Notes under the pieces: model-generated
Databases searched by the model: none
What the model saw: only the letters and a program-made list of their open reading frames with translations
Told to the model about the DNA's origin: nothing
Shown here: one piece after another, positions 1 through 11,690 of the stretch
Numbering within the stretch: the first letter of the stretch is position 1
Layout of the letters: each line of letters starts with the position of its first letter
Program-made: the position numbers and the translations under genes
From: Posidonia oceanica
Lineage: Eukaryota > Streptophyta > Magnoliopsida > Alismatales > Posidoniaceae
Assembly (NCBI GenBank): GCA_037176725.1
Contig: JAZBRS010000029.1
Coordinates: 123,847,001 to 123,911,000, forward strand
Direction of reading: 5' to 3'
DNA length: 64,000 nt

Positions 1-179
1 TTATTTCTCTTCTAAGAGTAGTTATCTTACTTCAAATTCCTCTTCCTATACCTATTGTTTCTAGTACATTTGCTGTCCCAATACACTAGTTGCTTCTAGT
101 GCACCAGTTGTCCATCATGTTCCATTGCAAGTTTACTCCGGACGTAGTCATCAATCACTAGCCTCTTCTGCTCCACCAC

Positions 180-1790
180 CTCATACATTTGATGGAGGTC
201 CTGAATATCCTTCCATTGTTATCCAAAAAGGTATCCATTCTTGCACACAACATACTATCTCCAATCATATTTCTCTTGATAATGTTTCCTCTTCTATTTG
301 CTAGTCTACCCTTGCTTTGTCTTCTTTGCATATGAAGAGACCAAAAAAAATCCTACCTAGTGTCATACAATGGATGAAATGTACTCTTACTTCTAGAGGG
401 ACATGAGTTAGTAAATCCTCCTACAAATGTAGCTATTGTTACTTGTCGATGGGTGTTCACAATAAAATACTAGCCAAATGGGATAATTAACAAATTCAAG
501 GCTCATCTTATTGTCAAAGGACCTACACACACATATGGTGTGTAGACTTTTTCGAAACTTTTTCTCTTGTTGCCCGCATGAGTTCCATCCAAGGTTTTGT
601 TTCAATTGGCCAATTCTTCAACTGGATGTCAAGAATACATTTCTATTTGAAAATTTGCATGCGTGTATTTATGAAGCAACCTCCATGGTATGTTACTTGG
701 TGGGAGATTGAGAAAGTATGCAAACTAAGAAAAACCATTTATAGGCTCAAACAGAGTCTCCATGTGTGGATTGAAAAATTCAACCAAGTAATAACAATAA
801 TTGGCTTTATCAGGAATCATGCATATCACTCTATATTTACTAGATAGTGCGATTTAGGTAGTGTGATTCTAATGATTTATGTGGATGATATCCTTAGGTC
901 TGAAAGTGATTCTCTGAGTATAGAAGAGACAAAAGCACATCCGAATAAGTGTCTTGTAACAGAGGATCTTGGTCAACTATGATATTTTCTTAGTATTAAG
1001 GTAGCTTATAGCAAACAGGGACTGATTCTATCGTAAAGAAAGTATGCGATGGATTTGCTACTGGAAACAGAAATATTAGGTTCCAGACCTGCCGCTGCTC
1101 CTATTAATCCAAATCCTAAATCGTTGCTATTGTAAAACGATGTAAAGGATTTTACCGATAAAAAAAGGTACAAATGTCCGATTGGAAAATTGATTTATCT
1201 TACAGTCAATAAGCCAGCTATTACCTTTGCTGTTAGTGTGGTCAGTTGATTTATGGAGAATCCCAAAATATGTCATTGAGAAGTTGTGCTTCACATTCTT
1301 CACTATGTAAAGAATTCTAATATATTGTAATCATAGTCATTTAGATATTGTTGCCTATTCTGATGCTGACCATGCTAGTTCTAAATTTAATCAATGTTTT
1401 ACTACTGACTATTGTGCTTTTGTTGGAGAAAATCTTGTACCTTGGAGTAAGAAACAAAATATGGTGTCACGATGTAGTGCTGGGGTTGAATATAAAACTA
1501 TGATGCATACTGCTGGGGAACTAGTGTAGTTGAAAATTCTTCTTCACGATCTTAGTGCTCCTTGTAATGAATCTATAACAATGTTTTGTGATAATCAAGC
1601 AACCATCAAAATAGTAAGTAACCCAATATTTCATGAACACACAAAGCATGTGAAAGCTGATTGTCACTTTGTTCGTGAGGCATTGATGAATGGAAAGATC
1701 CGTACACCATGTGCATTAAGTGAAGATCAAACTGCAGATATTTTCACCCAAGGCCTTAGGGTTTCAAAGTTTTTTAGTCTTATGTAGCAA
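180..1790 (+). pseudogene. Copia RT/RNase H remnant
   Basis: Recognisable pieces in order are: LRKTIYRLKQSLHVWIEKFN (from about 725, the usual YGLKQSPR-W region); MIYVDDIL (about 873), the RT active-site block with both aspartates kept; and an RNase H/C-terminal block from about 1530 with DNQATIKIVSNPIFHEHTKH and then TADIFTQGL. The reading frame is broken by many TAG/TGA/TAA codons and indels, so no functional enzyme is possible. The Copia assignment is firm because RT and RNase H follow one another with no integrase after them, the Ty1/Copia order. Confidence 0.85.
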
Positions 1791-1831
1791 GTTAAGCATG
1801 ATGGATATATATGCTTTAACTTGAGAGGGAA

Positions 1832-1905
1832 TATTAAGTTAATTATTTTATTAGTTAGTAGTTAAATAGATTAATGGATCTTATAGATCCATATATCCTA
1901 CATAG

Positions 1906-1943
<38 letters not shown>

Positions 1944-1987
1944 ATATTCTTTGATTTTATTATGCAATTAGGTTATTTCTCTTCACA
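1832..1987 (+). repeat. Putative Copia 3' LTR with (TA)n tract
   Basis: A purine-rich tract (AACTTGAGAGGGAA, about 1818-1831), like a Copia polypurine tract, is followed by TATTAAG and an AT-rich stretch with a (TA)15-like microsatellite at 1909-1939. The stretch ends at CTTCACA. The expected TG start has become TA. The matching 5' LTR is outside the window, so both ends are inferred. Confidence 0.45.
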
Positions 1988-2045
1988 ATGGCACAAACCA
2001 TACCAGGTAACAAGAAAATCACAAAACAAGAAACATAAGAATCAC

Positions 2046-5000
2046 CTATCAACATGGTAGTCTGAATCCATGGACATCCTATTTATTCTTGTCATACTTT
2101 GCTCCACTGCTCGATGTAATTTTGAGTTATCTTCTTGAAGCTTCTGTACTGTGCGCTTGCTTTCTGATAACAACCTTTCATTATGCAATAGCTTAGAAAG
2201 AAGCTCTTCCTTGTCTTTAATAGATGTTTCCAAGTCCAATTTGGCAACCTTAAAGGGAAACTAGTTAGGTTTCTAAAATGAAACAAACACATAGATATAA
2301 CAGAATAAGTCATTAGCAAAAGTTGATGACATCATGAGAGAAGCAAGAACAGAAATGCAATCTATCGAAGATGGAATAATACAAGGTAATGGAAACAAAC
2401 AGCACAAGGTAAAATGGTCATGGCAGTGAAGAAGAAGCTCTTAGTAAATGCATACATTTAATAGTTCAGAGAGCTTAGCTGATCCTTCTCTAGCTGCAGC
2501 TAAATCTCTTTCAAGTCGTTCCTGTAAATCATGCCAGAGTAAGAGCAGTGAGTTTTGATGGCAACAATCAAGTTTCATTTCAGGATACTATCTAATTTAT
2601 TGTTTAGTGAAATAGAACTGTGATATGTGGCAAGGATGATGTTTGCACAAGCTAAAAGATAATAAGTACTATATGTATTATAACTAACAAGTAATGAAAA
2701 GCTTACCTTTGCTTCACTTTCGGCATAATACTGGCCTAAAGCAGTCTGAAGATTTAAGAGTTCAATATTTTTTGCATCAACCAAGCCCATGCAGTCTGCA
2801 AGCTTCTGTTTCAGCCCGCTATTGATATCATTCAACTTTTGGAGCTCGTCACTTTGGAAATTTTCTACATCTTCCTGCTTTGCCAATTCGTGCTTCAAAG
2901 CTTTCTCCAGTTTTAGTATGTGAAGCTTTTGGTACTCAATTTTTCCTCGAAGTTCCTCAATTGTTTTGCTATCTTCATCCATCTTATCTGATTCTTCAAG
3001 TTCCTAGACAATACCGACGTAGAAGAAACCATCTTCAATTGAACTGCAGGATGTTTGAAGGAAAAAACTCGCTTAAGTTTACACTAGCTTACACAACAGC
3101 AAAGTGATAGATGCTGAAAGCGACAATGCTCAAATTGCATGACCTATACACTAAGGCTTAAACCAAGGTGCTGGATAGAGCATGTGCAGATTTTATAAAA
3201 ACATGACAAAGACTGTGTAAACCATAAATCATTTGAAAAATAGAATCAAAGATAAGTGAAAGCTTTTAACAGTGACAGACTGAGAAAATAAATAATTTAA
3301 ACATCAAAAACTAGAGTGATTAAAGAATTTGAGCATTAAAATACTAAGGTAATTAAAAGCCTTTATCATTGAGATAATCTGCATGAGATACAATGTAGCA
3401 TAACGAGCTAAACTGTATGCTTAACCTTTTTTAATTTAGAGACCCTTTATTTTATCAGTATAATTTGATGGGAACAAAGTAGAGGAAACGATCTTAGACA
3501 AAAACATGCAATGAATACAGAAACAAAATCTTAGGTACTTGACATACTTAGATAATTGAAAAGTTTTAACAACAAGATACTAGGGAAATTGAAGACTTTC
3601 AACATCGAGACAATAATGCCATTGAAAGCTTTTGACATTGAGATATTCTGTGTGAGATATATAGGTGGAATGAAGAGCTAAACAATTTGTTATCCTTTGT
3701 GAACTTCTAGTCCATTCATTTATAACTTGATGGTGGAATAGCAGATGGAACAATCTTATACCCAAACACACAAGGTATAGTAAAACAGCATATTAGGTGC
3801 TTTGATCAAACACCGAGAAAACCGTGCACATGCCATTTGCACATATGTTTGCTTCAAACTCAGTTAAGTACATATATAGTGATTTATTAACGTACTTTGT
3901 AAAAATGTGTATTGAAACATATGCTTCATAAACTACAGAGAGAAATATGTGTAACAGTATGAATACATATTGGTATCTTTGTATCAAACAACTTCAGGAC
4001 CATATGCTAAAAATAATCTGAATATAATTTACAGTCTCCTATTTACTGCAGCTTAAAATCAGTTGCAATAACATTCAGAAAAGAAAGAAGCAAAATGTCT
4101 ACACGGTGCTTACCTTATCCAACAAGTGTTGCTTTAAGCGTGCAAGTTCTCGTTGTGCTTTATCCCTTTCTTTACATGTATCTTCCAACATCTTTTTCAA
4201 CTTGTGTATTGACTCTGTCATTTCTTCTTTTTCCTTCAGGGAAGAAGGATGCACACATATAAACATCTATAGTTATTGCTCTATTTATTGCAGTGACAAG
4301 ATAGGAGACCAAGAAAAAGTAATGGAAAATAAAGCTAAAGAGAATTTCAACAGAATTCTAGAGCAAATAGAAGAAAAAAGATAGAAGATTTTTGGAACTT
4401 TACTTAAGAGATAATATATTTTTCCAATGTTGTGATTCAACTTGGAAAAAAATAGACGAGTGACCAAAATTTTGTTGATTTCAAAGTATCCCAGATTAAA
4501 AAAAAAATCCCTTTCTTTAAATAAATGTTGTTACGGTTTAACTGCTTGGACTGGTGAACTGGAAAATTAGACTGGTGAACCAGACGGTTAGACTGGTGAA
4601 TGTGCCAATTATTACACTTGAACCAGTCAGATTTTTTGGATTTTTGAGATTATTTACTCGTGATGTAATTCTAACGCCATTTGGTTAGACCAGTTTGCCG
4701 GACCGGACCGGCCCTACAAATGGTTCAACGTCCAGTCCGGTTCTGATGACCTTGATTCTTGACTCTGGTCTGCAAAATTTTCAATTAGTTTCTCACTTCG
4801 AAGTGGCTTGGATGTACCAATACACATAATACCAGCAATCTTTTTGTCTGAATAAAGGAAACGAATTTTAATAGCAATCTCAATGACAAGTATGCATCCC
4901 TAAAATATAATAAATGTGTGAAGTACCTGATCTACATTATTCGGCACATTCATTGAATACTCTGGATTATTTGTATCCTTTCCAGGGATGTCCTTTGTAC

Positions 5001-8000
5001 CAAGTTTGATGTAAGCATTAAGCCTGTCGTTCTCTACCTACATATGTCGATCAATAAAGAAAACATAAACGCAATGGCTGACATTTATATAAATTGTCAA
5101 CTTATCTACAGATCACCAAAAACAAACAAATGGCAATGTAATACATAAAATATTAACAATATGAAACTCTTGGTGTTCACCTTAAGGCTGGCATTATCCA
5201 TTTCTAAAGTTGTGATTGTTGTTTTCAAGTTCTGCAAGGAACTGTCCAACTTTTCATCTGTGTTTCTTCTGTTTTGTTCAGATTGCAGTCGTGTAATTTC
5301 TGATATTTTCATATCCAATTTCTTTTGTAACTCTTTCATCACAACTGAGGTCTGCAATTCAACAACCAGAAAGTAATGCAGGGGAGTAACAAATGTAGAT
5401 GTGATGAAAAGAAAGGCTACAGATTTCTCACAAGCATATAAGAAGAAAAGCTTAAAAATGATTAAAAGAGTGGATTTTCTTATACAACTTCATGAGATTT
5501 CCAAGTTTCAGTGACAAGTCCTTTCATTTAAGAAAATACAGCAGCTTTTTTGAATTTGTATTTTATCAAAAACTTATACTGGTTGATATTTTGACTATCT
5601 AGCAATGTGAAACGTTCTCTAAAACTCAAATTTATAATAAACAATTAAATAAACTTAAGGAAGAATGAGCCTTTATAAAACATAGTCTGACATGAGAGTC
5701 TATAGCAGCAGGACCATAAGGCACTCAAGATTTAGGCTGCCACTGGACTTTGGACAATAGTGTTAGCCAGATGCTTTCTACCCTGAGTGTTTCTTTTGTT
5801 AATTATTATACTCCCATTGGTTGAAGGCTCACGAACCCTGGTCTACAATCCCAAATGATTCTGTTTTTTTCCCCCATATTTGTTGGTTACGCTTCCAACC
5901 TTTCTCTTGAAAATTAAATAATTATAAAATCAAAAATAAAAATCAAGATACTATAGTCATAACATACCCTCTCATTTTCTGATTTCATACGACGAAGTTC
6001 GTTCTTTGATGTCTCATTCAACTCATATGCATCTGAAAAAGGTGTGCATCAAATAATGACTGTAAGTGGCAAGTAGAAGTACAACACCTCGACCTTGCCA
6101 GCAAGTTCGGGAAGTACCTTGGAATTTCAGCTTTAAGTTAGCAGAAACCTCATGTTCCTTTTCAAGCTGCATTTTTAATTGTTTAATCTCAGATTCATGA
6201 TTAGCCCGTATTGCTGCCAAAGCATTTTTGTTTTCTTCGACGACACTTGCAAGTTCCTACAATATGTTAATATTTCTTAATAAAACCAAGGCATGTTGAG
6301 CCAACATGAAGAGGAGAATAATAAATATTTTGAACTAAACTGGCATGGCTACCTACATTTCAAAATCAAATGCTGTCTATCAGAATAAAATTTGAAAACA
6401 TACATTTCCGTTTCCAGGGGAACTCAGAAGTTCTGTGTTTGGTTGAATTGCAGAAAATGTAGCTTGAGAGTGTCCATTGCTGAAGGTACCCTGGTTAGAA
6501 ATGTTTTCTTTTTGTGTACCATTCCCAATAGAATGAGGACTGACTTGAATTGCATGCCTGTGTTGTTTGCTAGGCGACTGATTAAAAGCTCCCTGCAAAG
6601 AAGTCACCTGAAACAAACACTGAGTGCATGTAATGAAAGTTAAATTGAATCCTTAAAGGCTGAAGCCACTAAAGTGGTATTCGCAACAGAACTATTTTGT
6701 GCCAAAGGCTGTCATATAAGAGATGCTGCAAACCATATCATGAAGCGAATACAATCCAGGAGGTATTATGGCAGGAAATCACCATCATAACATGTGACAA
6801 GGAAGAATCTGAACTACAGTCAGTTCCCAAGATAAAAAAGAACAGTATTCGATATGATCCCAGTCAGCATTCAACACTACAATCTCAATCACAAGAAAAT
6901 CTCACAACAAACTGGAAATTTGAAAATAAATGTCATAAAGAACTAACTAAACAAAGAGGAGTTCTTCTCCTCAAACAGAGTAACTCATGAACATCTGATA
7001 TAACTAGTAAATGACCACAATACCCATATAAAAAACGAACGCAAACAGAGTACCAAAGTGACCCATCTATCTCGAGATGGCAAAAGAATTCTCCTGTGTA
7101 GATGTTAAATGTGTAGCAATTATCTCCTACTTCAAAAAACCAATTTTATATTTTCATCATCAAGTGTATGAGATATTTGTAATCACAATATTACACTCTT
7201 TAAGTACAACAGATTAATTTGGGGAGTGATAAACTTAGAACTAGAATTGTCAAATAAGCAGAGATTCTCCGTAGTACACGCATGTGTTGAGTACAATGCA
7301 ACAAGAGCACTCTCAGCCCATTATATTTCCCATTTACATACTCTGGCATTGCTGGATTTTCATGGGTGAGTGATGACTATCCTTCTAGCTAGACTTTGGG
7401 GTTTATCAATCAGGATGAATTCAGACATAAGACCCATTGCAAACTTGTTGGTATGTATTCCTTGCAGGTCATTGCAGAAATTCATAGTCTTGGAACTACA
7501 GATAGAAGATTGTTACTTGTTTCAAGAGAGAAGAGGCAAAGACATTCAGGTAGTTGTTGATCATTTTTACTGGTCATCCCTCAAGTGACAGGTTGCTCCA
7601 ATAGCTTTTGGATGTCATAAATCAGTTTGGCATTTAGATATTCATGAACATCAAAGAATCACCAATGACACAGTAATACCATTATGTGTGTCTGATAACA
7701 ATGGACTTTTTTCCTCTGTTCAGCATGACACAGTATGAAAACCATGTAGAAATGACAGTACAGATCAACAGCACCAAACATACAATCAACACAAAAAGAA
7801 TATTAAGCAAATTGTTTTGTTACTTGTTAATGATCGAATTGACATATAAGATATTTCAATTCATGCTCACCTTGTTTGTAACTGAATTATTCTTCGTTGC
7901 CTTGACACCTTCATCCCTTGGTACATGTGTATTCGTATTTTTTGCCTCTAAACTTCTTCTTAATGAGCTATTTTCACCATGCAATCTAGACAGCTGCTCC

Positions 8001-9110
8001 TGTGAATCATAAATACAAGAAACAACGATAACAATAAGACTAAAGGTGAAACAACCACGAGAAGCTGCAAATAAATATCACATTCTGTCTTCAACATGAG
8101 CATTTGATGACAGCTTTCAATTTTTAAAGATGTAACAAACATTCCAAAAATGAAAAGAAGAATGAAAATTCTCCAAAAACGCTTAGTCGAGGTTAATGGA
8201 GAAGCTAGTCATTAAACTGTCCACACATCACAAGATTATGTATGCAAATATATTGCAAGTAAAGGTGTTGTACTTTGCTGCTAAAAAGAACAATACATCA
8301 GTTTTCTTAGAGCAACACCTCTTTCTCCTTCAATATAGCTGCATAATTAATCGCAAGTGCCTTGATTTCTGCCTCCGATGCCTGCAGCCTTTCAATTTCA
8401 GCTCTCTGTGGATCTATCTGTAAAAGCATGGAAAACAATCAATCACCGAGAAACTAAAAATTGAAACTCAACTTGGGTATTCATTCTAGTGTTTGTTTAT
8501 ACAAAATGGTAGGCTTCTCGCACACTTTGAATTCGATAAATGTATTGCTTCTGAAGTATGTATTCGTGTATGTCCGATAGATTTACCCGTTAGCATAGAA
8601 GCTCAAAAGCCACTGACACGGGCCAACAATGAAAGCACAACAATGGCAGAAAATCGCATACACACAGAGAACAACTCAACTAAGCATAGTTCACAATAGA
8701 TAATGCGCAAAATTCCCGAATTCCGTGTGAAAATCTAAGAAGCCAAAGTCCTGCTTAACCATTAAACATTTGAATCGACCATGCTAACCTCCTATTCATC
8801 AATAAAACAACAACGAACAAAGGAAGTAATCTTTAATTGCACGCAATCATAAAATCCAAACAATTCCGCATCAAGCAAACAAAAAATTCCGAATCCAGCG
8901 CCACACCTCCGATCTGGCCCCAGAGTCGACCCCGTTGGGCAAGGGAGACCCGGCCTGCGATAACCTACGCGATAACCGGCGTTCGGAGAACGGCGACACG
9001 TGCTGCGATCTCGACCCGGGGACGGCAACCTCGATCTCTTCGCCATCGTCGACGACGTCGCTGGCGATCCGGGACAGGCTCTCCTTGTACTTCGCGATCG
9101 TGTTCCGCAT
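2046..9110 (-). CDS. Golgin candidate 3/4-type protein (GRAB-domain golgin), 3' end beyond window
   Basis: Twelve exons with consensus GT-AG borders join in phase: 8907-9110, 8319-8417, 7871-7999, 6404-6592, 6118-6256, 5968-6032, 5181-5351, 4927-5037, 4114-4233, 2707-3003, 2456-2521 and 2046-2248. They give 1793 coding bases, about 598 residues. The start at 9110 opens [20 protein letters not shown] and an acidic stretch, the N-terminus of plant golgin candidates 3/4. The rest is mostly coiled coil with many heptad Leu/Glu/Lys residues, for example in the 99-residue exon at 2707-3003. These proteins tether vesicles at the Golgi and bind an ARF-type GTPase through a C-terminal GRAB domain. That domain is absent here: exon 12 stops after [11 protein letters not shown] at a donor (GATAG|GTGATT), and family members are 100 or more residues longer. 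The remaining exons should lie left of position 1. No internal stop was seen. Confidence 0.93.
3340..3790. repeat. Diverged tandem duplication in a golgin intron
   Basis: The intron between the exons at 4114-4233 and 2707-3003 holds two diverged copies of a segment of roughly 180 bp or more, about 270 bp apart (near 3350-3520 and 3620-3790). Shared words include CATTGAGATA, GAGCTAAAC, CTTGATG and CAATCTTA-like ends. Nothing suggests coding or a mobile element. Confidence 0.5.
4530..4745. repeat. Intronic repeat with GACTGGTGAA direct repeats
   Basis: GACTGGTGAA occurs three times between 4545 and 4605. Related inverted words such as GAACCAGTC follow, then a CCGGACCGGACCGG block. This looks like the remains of a short dispersed repeat inserted in the intron between the exons at 4927-5037 and 4114-4233. 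No target duplication could be fixed. Confidence 0.4.
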
Positions 9111-9360
9111 CGATCGAGGAAGAAACCGCGGCGGAATCGAAATCCGAGAACGGAGGGGTTTGGGCGGGGCCTTTGGGTGGTGGTGTGTAGATCTGAGACG
9201 ACGACGAGGAGGAGGAGGAGAACTGGAGAACAGCAGGAAGGAAAAATTTGGAAACGTCTTTACTTTTGTTGTTGTTTGTTCGTCGGTTGGAGTTTTGATG
9301 TAGGGGGGTTTGGAAGAGGGAGGGAGGGAGGGATGGGCCCATGGAAGTGGGCTGTGGGCG
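9111..9360 (-). promoter_or_regulatory. Golgin 5' UTR and promoter with site II motifs
   Basis: Upstream of the golgin ATG (9110) lies a GC-rich, (GAG)n-like stretch and then two site II elements: TGGGCC at 9334-9339 and TGGGCT at 9348-9353. Site II words are typical of plant housekeeping promoters. No clear TATA box was seen. The transcription start is inferred to fall around 9250-9310. Confidence 0.5.
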
Positions 9361-9403
9361 ACTAATGGAGCATGTTGGAATGCAGGCTAATGTTTATTAC
9401 TAA

Positions 9404-9973
9404 CAGGCCTGTAAACATCTACTCCATTTTATTCAGATAAAGGTGAAAATAATTTTATATTATTATCTATTTACCTATCATTTATTTTACCCATATATTC
9501 TTATAAGATACGAGTATAGGTAATTATATACTTATCATCCATTTATCCGTCTATTTGTATTATTCTAATCATTTTATTTTTTTATTTTAATTTTCTTCTA
9601 AAATTATGAAATAATGAACAACATTTTATATATTTGTCTAACAATTTTGATTTAAATTTGTAATAGGACATTCGAGTATAGTGTTTTAATTATGAATTCT
9701 TAAGTTGTAATAGTTTACAATGTACATAATAATAGAATGTGATTTTAGTTATTTATTTAAACACTCAATGTTCAAAATATTTACTTAAACAAGATTATAC
9801 CCGCTTACCCATTTACTCTACCCGTTTTATATTATATCGCGGGTGATGGAACATGTAAGGATAGAACCATAGGAGATGTAAGTCTATATCTGCCCCGCTA
9901 TCCGCATAAATTTAATAGGTAAAGGTATAGATAAGGCTATACCTATCCTATTCCCGTTCTGTTTACAGGCCTA
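9404..9973. mobile_element. hAT-type MITE, 570 bp, with 8-bp target duplication
   Basis: The ends are CAGGCCTGTAAAC and GTTTACAGGCCTA, giving an inverted terminal repeat of 12 or more bases. The flanks ATTACTAA (9396-9403) and ATTATTAA (9974-9981) match at 7 of 8 positions, the length of a hAT target duplication. Subterminal words such as TACCCGTTT and GGTATAGATA recur. There is no coding capacity. It shares terminal and subterminal sequence with the element at 11691-13118, so both belong to one family. Confidence 0.8.
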
Positions 9974-9992
9974 ATTATTAATCACTTACATT

Positions 9993-10301
9993 ATGTTTGG
10001 TTCAGATTATTAACACTTGAATTCTACGATAATCTTATTTTGACTACAATTTGGACGTGATATGATAGATTTTACACGTAAACTAAGATGATAAGATCTT
10101 AGAATCGAAGTTATTATCAATTTTAGAGATACTCCATCATATTATAATCATATTATAGAATAAAAATTATTTTTCAGATTAATATATTTTTTTAACATTT
10201 ACAAGAAATACAAAACAAAACATTATAGAATCACCACTAAATACTTTGTATTAGAATAAATAAACCTAGAATCTAGATTTTCCACTAAACCAACCAAACA
10301 T
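9993..10301. mobile_element. Probable MITE, 309 bp
   Basis: ATGTTTGGTT at the left and AACCAAACAT at the right form a 10-bp inverted repeat around an AT-rich, non-coding stretch. A target duplication was not identified, so the exact ends and superfamily are open. Confidence 0.5.
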
Positions 10302-11001
10302 GATTTTTATAGATGTACTACAATACAAGGAAATTAATTTTGTATACTTCCTCAAATTTTGTGTAAGAATATTGATTCAAGTCAATTTTGAACATCCAAA
10401 ATTTTTACCAAACATTATTAATGTTAGACTTAATCAGCTTGTATTAATAGGTCTTTAACAAAGTCATTAAGTTGACTTATGGTATTTAGTAGGGACTTCT
10501 CCGGTTTTGAGGATGTTGGTATGTTTCTGTGAGTGTGATTTGTAGGCATGGACCTTCTTGTGTTAGCCCCACGATGGTGATTAATTACTCATGCAAGTGG
10601 TAAGTGCTTCAACAAGTTGTAGAGAGTTGAAGCATTTGGTGAGTTGAATTGAATCTACGTGGTATCTTCGCTGGTCCAGAGTGAAAAAGAACCAGCATTA
10701 TCATGATAACAACCCATGGCGAAAAAAATGTTGCGTGTCCGATTATTTTCATAACATCATAAGCATTTTTGTTATTAATAAAATACGATTGCTTTCAATT
10801 CTAGAGGCAAAAGGTAAAACTAATTCGTGAAGCTCCCACCAATGTGGGGTAACGGAGACGGTTTAGCTTTAAAAAATCAACAACTAAGTTCCTTTAGAAT
10901 AGTTTTTTAATCTCGATGACAATTTGTTTGAGTGTTAAGTTGTATAGTTCAAATGTATTTTCCACTATTATATTGCATCGAAAATTTTCAATTACAATCC
11001 G
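10302..11001. other. Unassigned AT-rich spacer
   Basis: About 700 bp with no open frame of interest, no recognised domain and no clear inverted ends. It may be older decayed repeat sequence. Confidence 0.3.
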
Positions 11002-11690
11002 TGTAATGATCCTGGTCGTCATGCATCTACTAAAATTATATAATCTTTTTTAAAATTTTAAATAAATCCAACTTTCTACTGTAACATTAATAAATTATTA
11101 GAAAAGAATATCTACTTAAGATCCTCGATGTGTGGCTCAGTGATTCCTCTATATACACTAGCAAGTAAACCAGCTACTAACCTGCACTTGCAATACACAA
11201 AAATAAAACACACGTGAGTGACCATTACAAGGTCATCCAGCATACACCCACCAATAAAATAAAATCAAAAGCAATATCAGGTAGAACCTAACTTTGCAAA
11301 ACAACAAGAAACTTAACTAAGATGCGTTGGTAGAACACACAGACCTGACGCACCACTACTATGCACGAAACCCACAAAAGAGGCACGATGCATTGCCACA
11401 CAATATCTAAAATCCATAGGAAAACCAACTCAAGATCCATGATTCTAAACCACACTCGCATCTCAACATAGATGCCTCAGAAGTCTACTGCAAACCTCAG
11501 CAATCAAAACTTAGAAAACCAAAATCAGGTCAATTATGCCTCTCAAATATCGAAGTCACAATTACCGCAGCACGGAAAGCATGATGCATCTTACTATATG
11601 AGCATGCATTCAAAACTCAAAATAAAATATACTGAAAACTGACACAACGCGGAGTATCTTAAGTAACTCAAAACACAGGGTCTGAATCAA

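Larger units (their letters stand above)
1..1987 (+). mobile_element. Decayed Ty1/Copia retrotransposon (3' half) inside a golgin intron
   Basis: The + strand, in several broken frames, carries the integrase-RT linker (around 190-360), the RVT_2 reverse transcriptase and the RNase H of a Copia polyprotein. It ends in a putative 3' LTR. The 5' half lies beyond the left edge of the window. Many stops and frameshifts show it is old. It lies antisense to the golgin gene, whose last visible exon ends at 2046 with a good donor, so it occupies that intron. Clade not resolved. Confidence 0.85.

Noticed and set aside
1911..1939. (TA)n tract as a functional element
   Set aside because: An ordinary microsatellite inside the putative Copia LTR.
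8837..9365. Several overlapping open frames around golgin exon 1
   Set aside because: They are shadows of the GC-rich exon 1 and 5' UTR; the minus-strand start at 9110 with its donor at 8907 explains the region.
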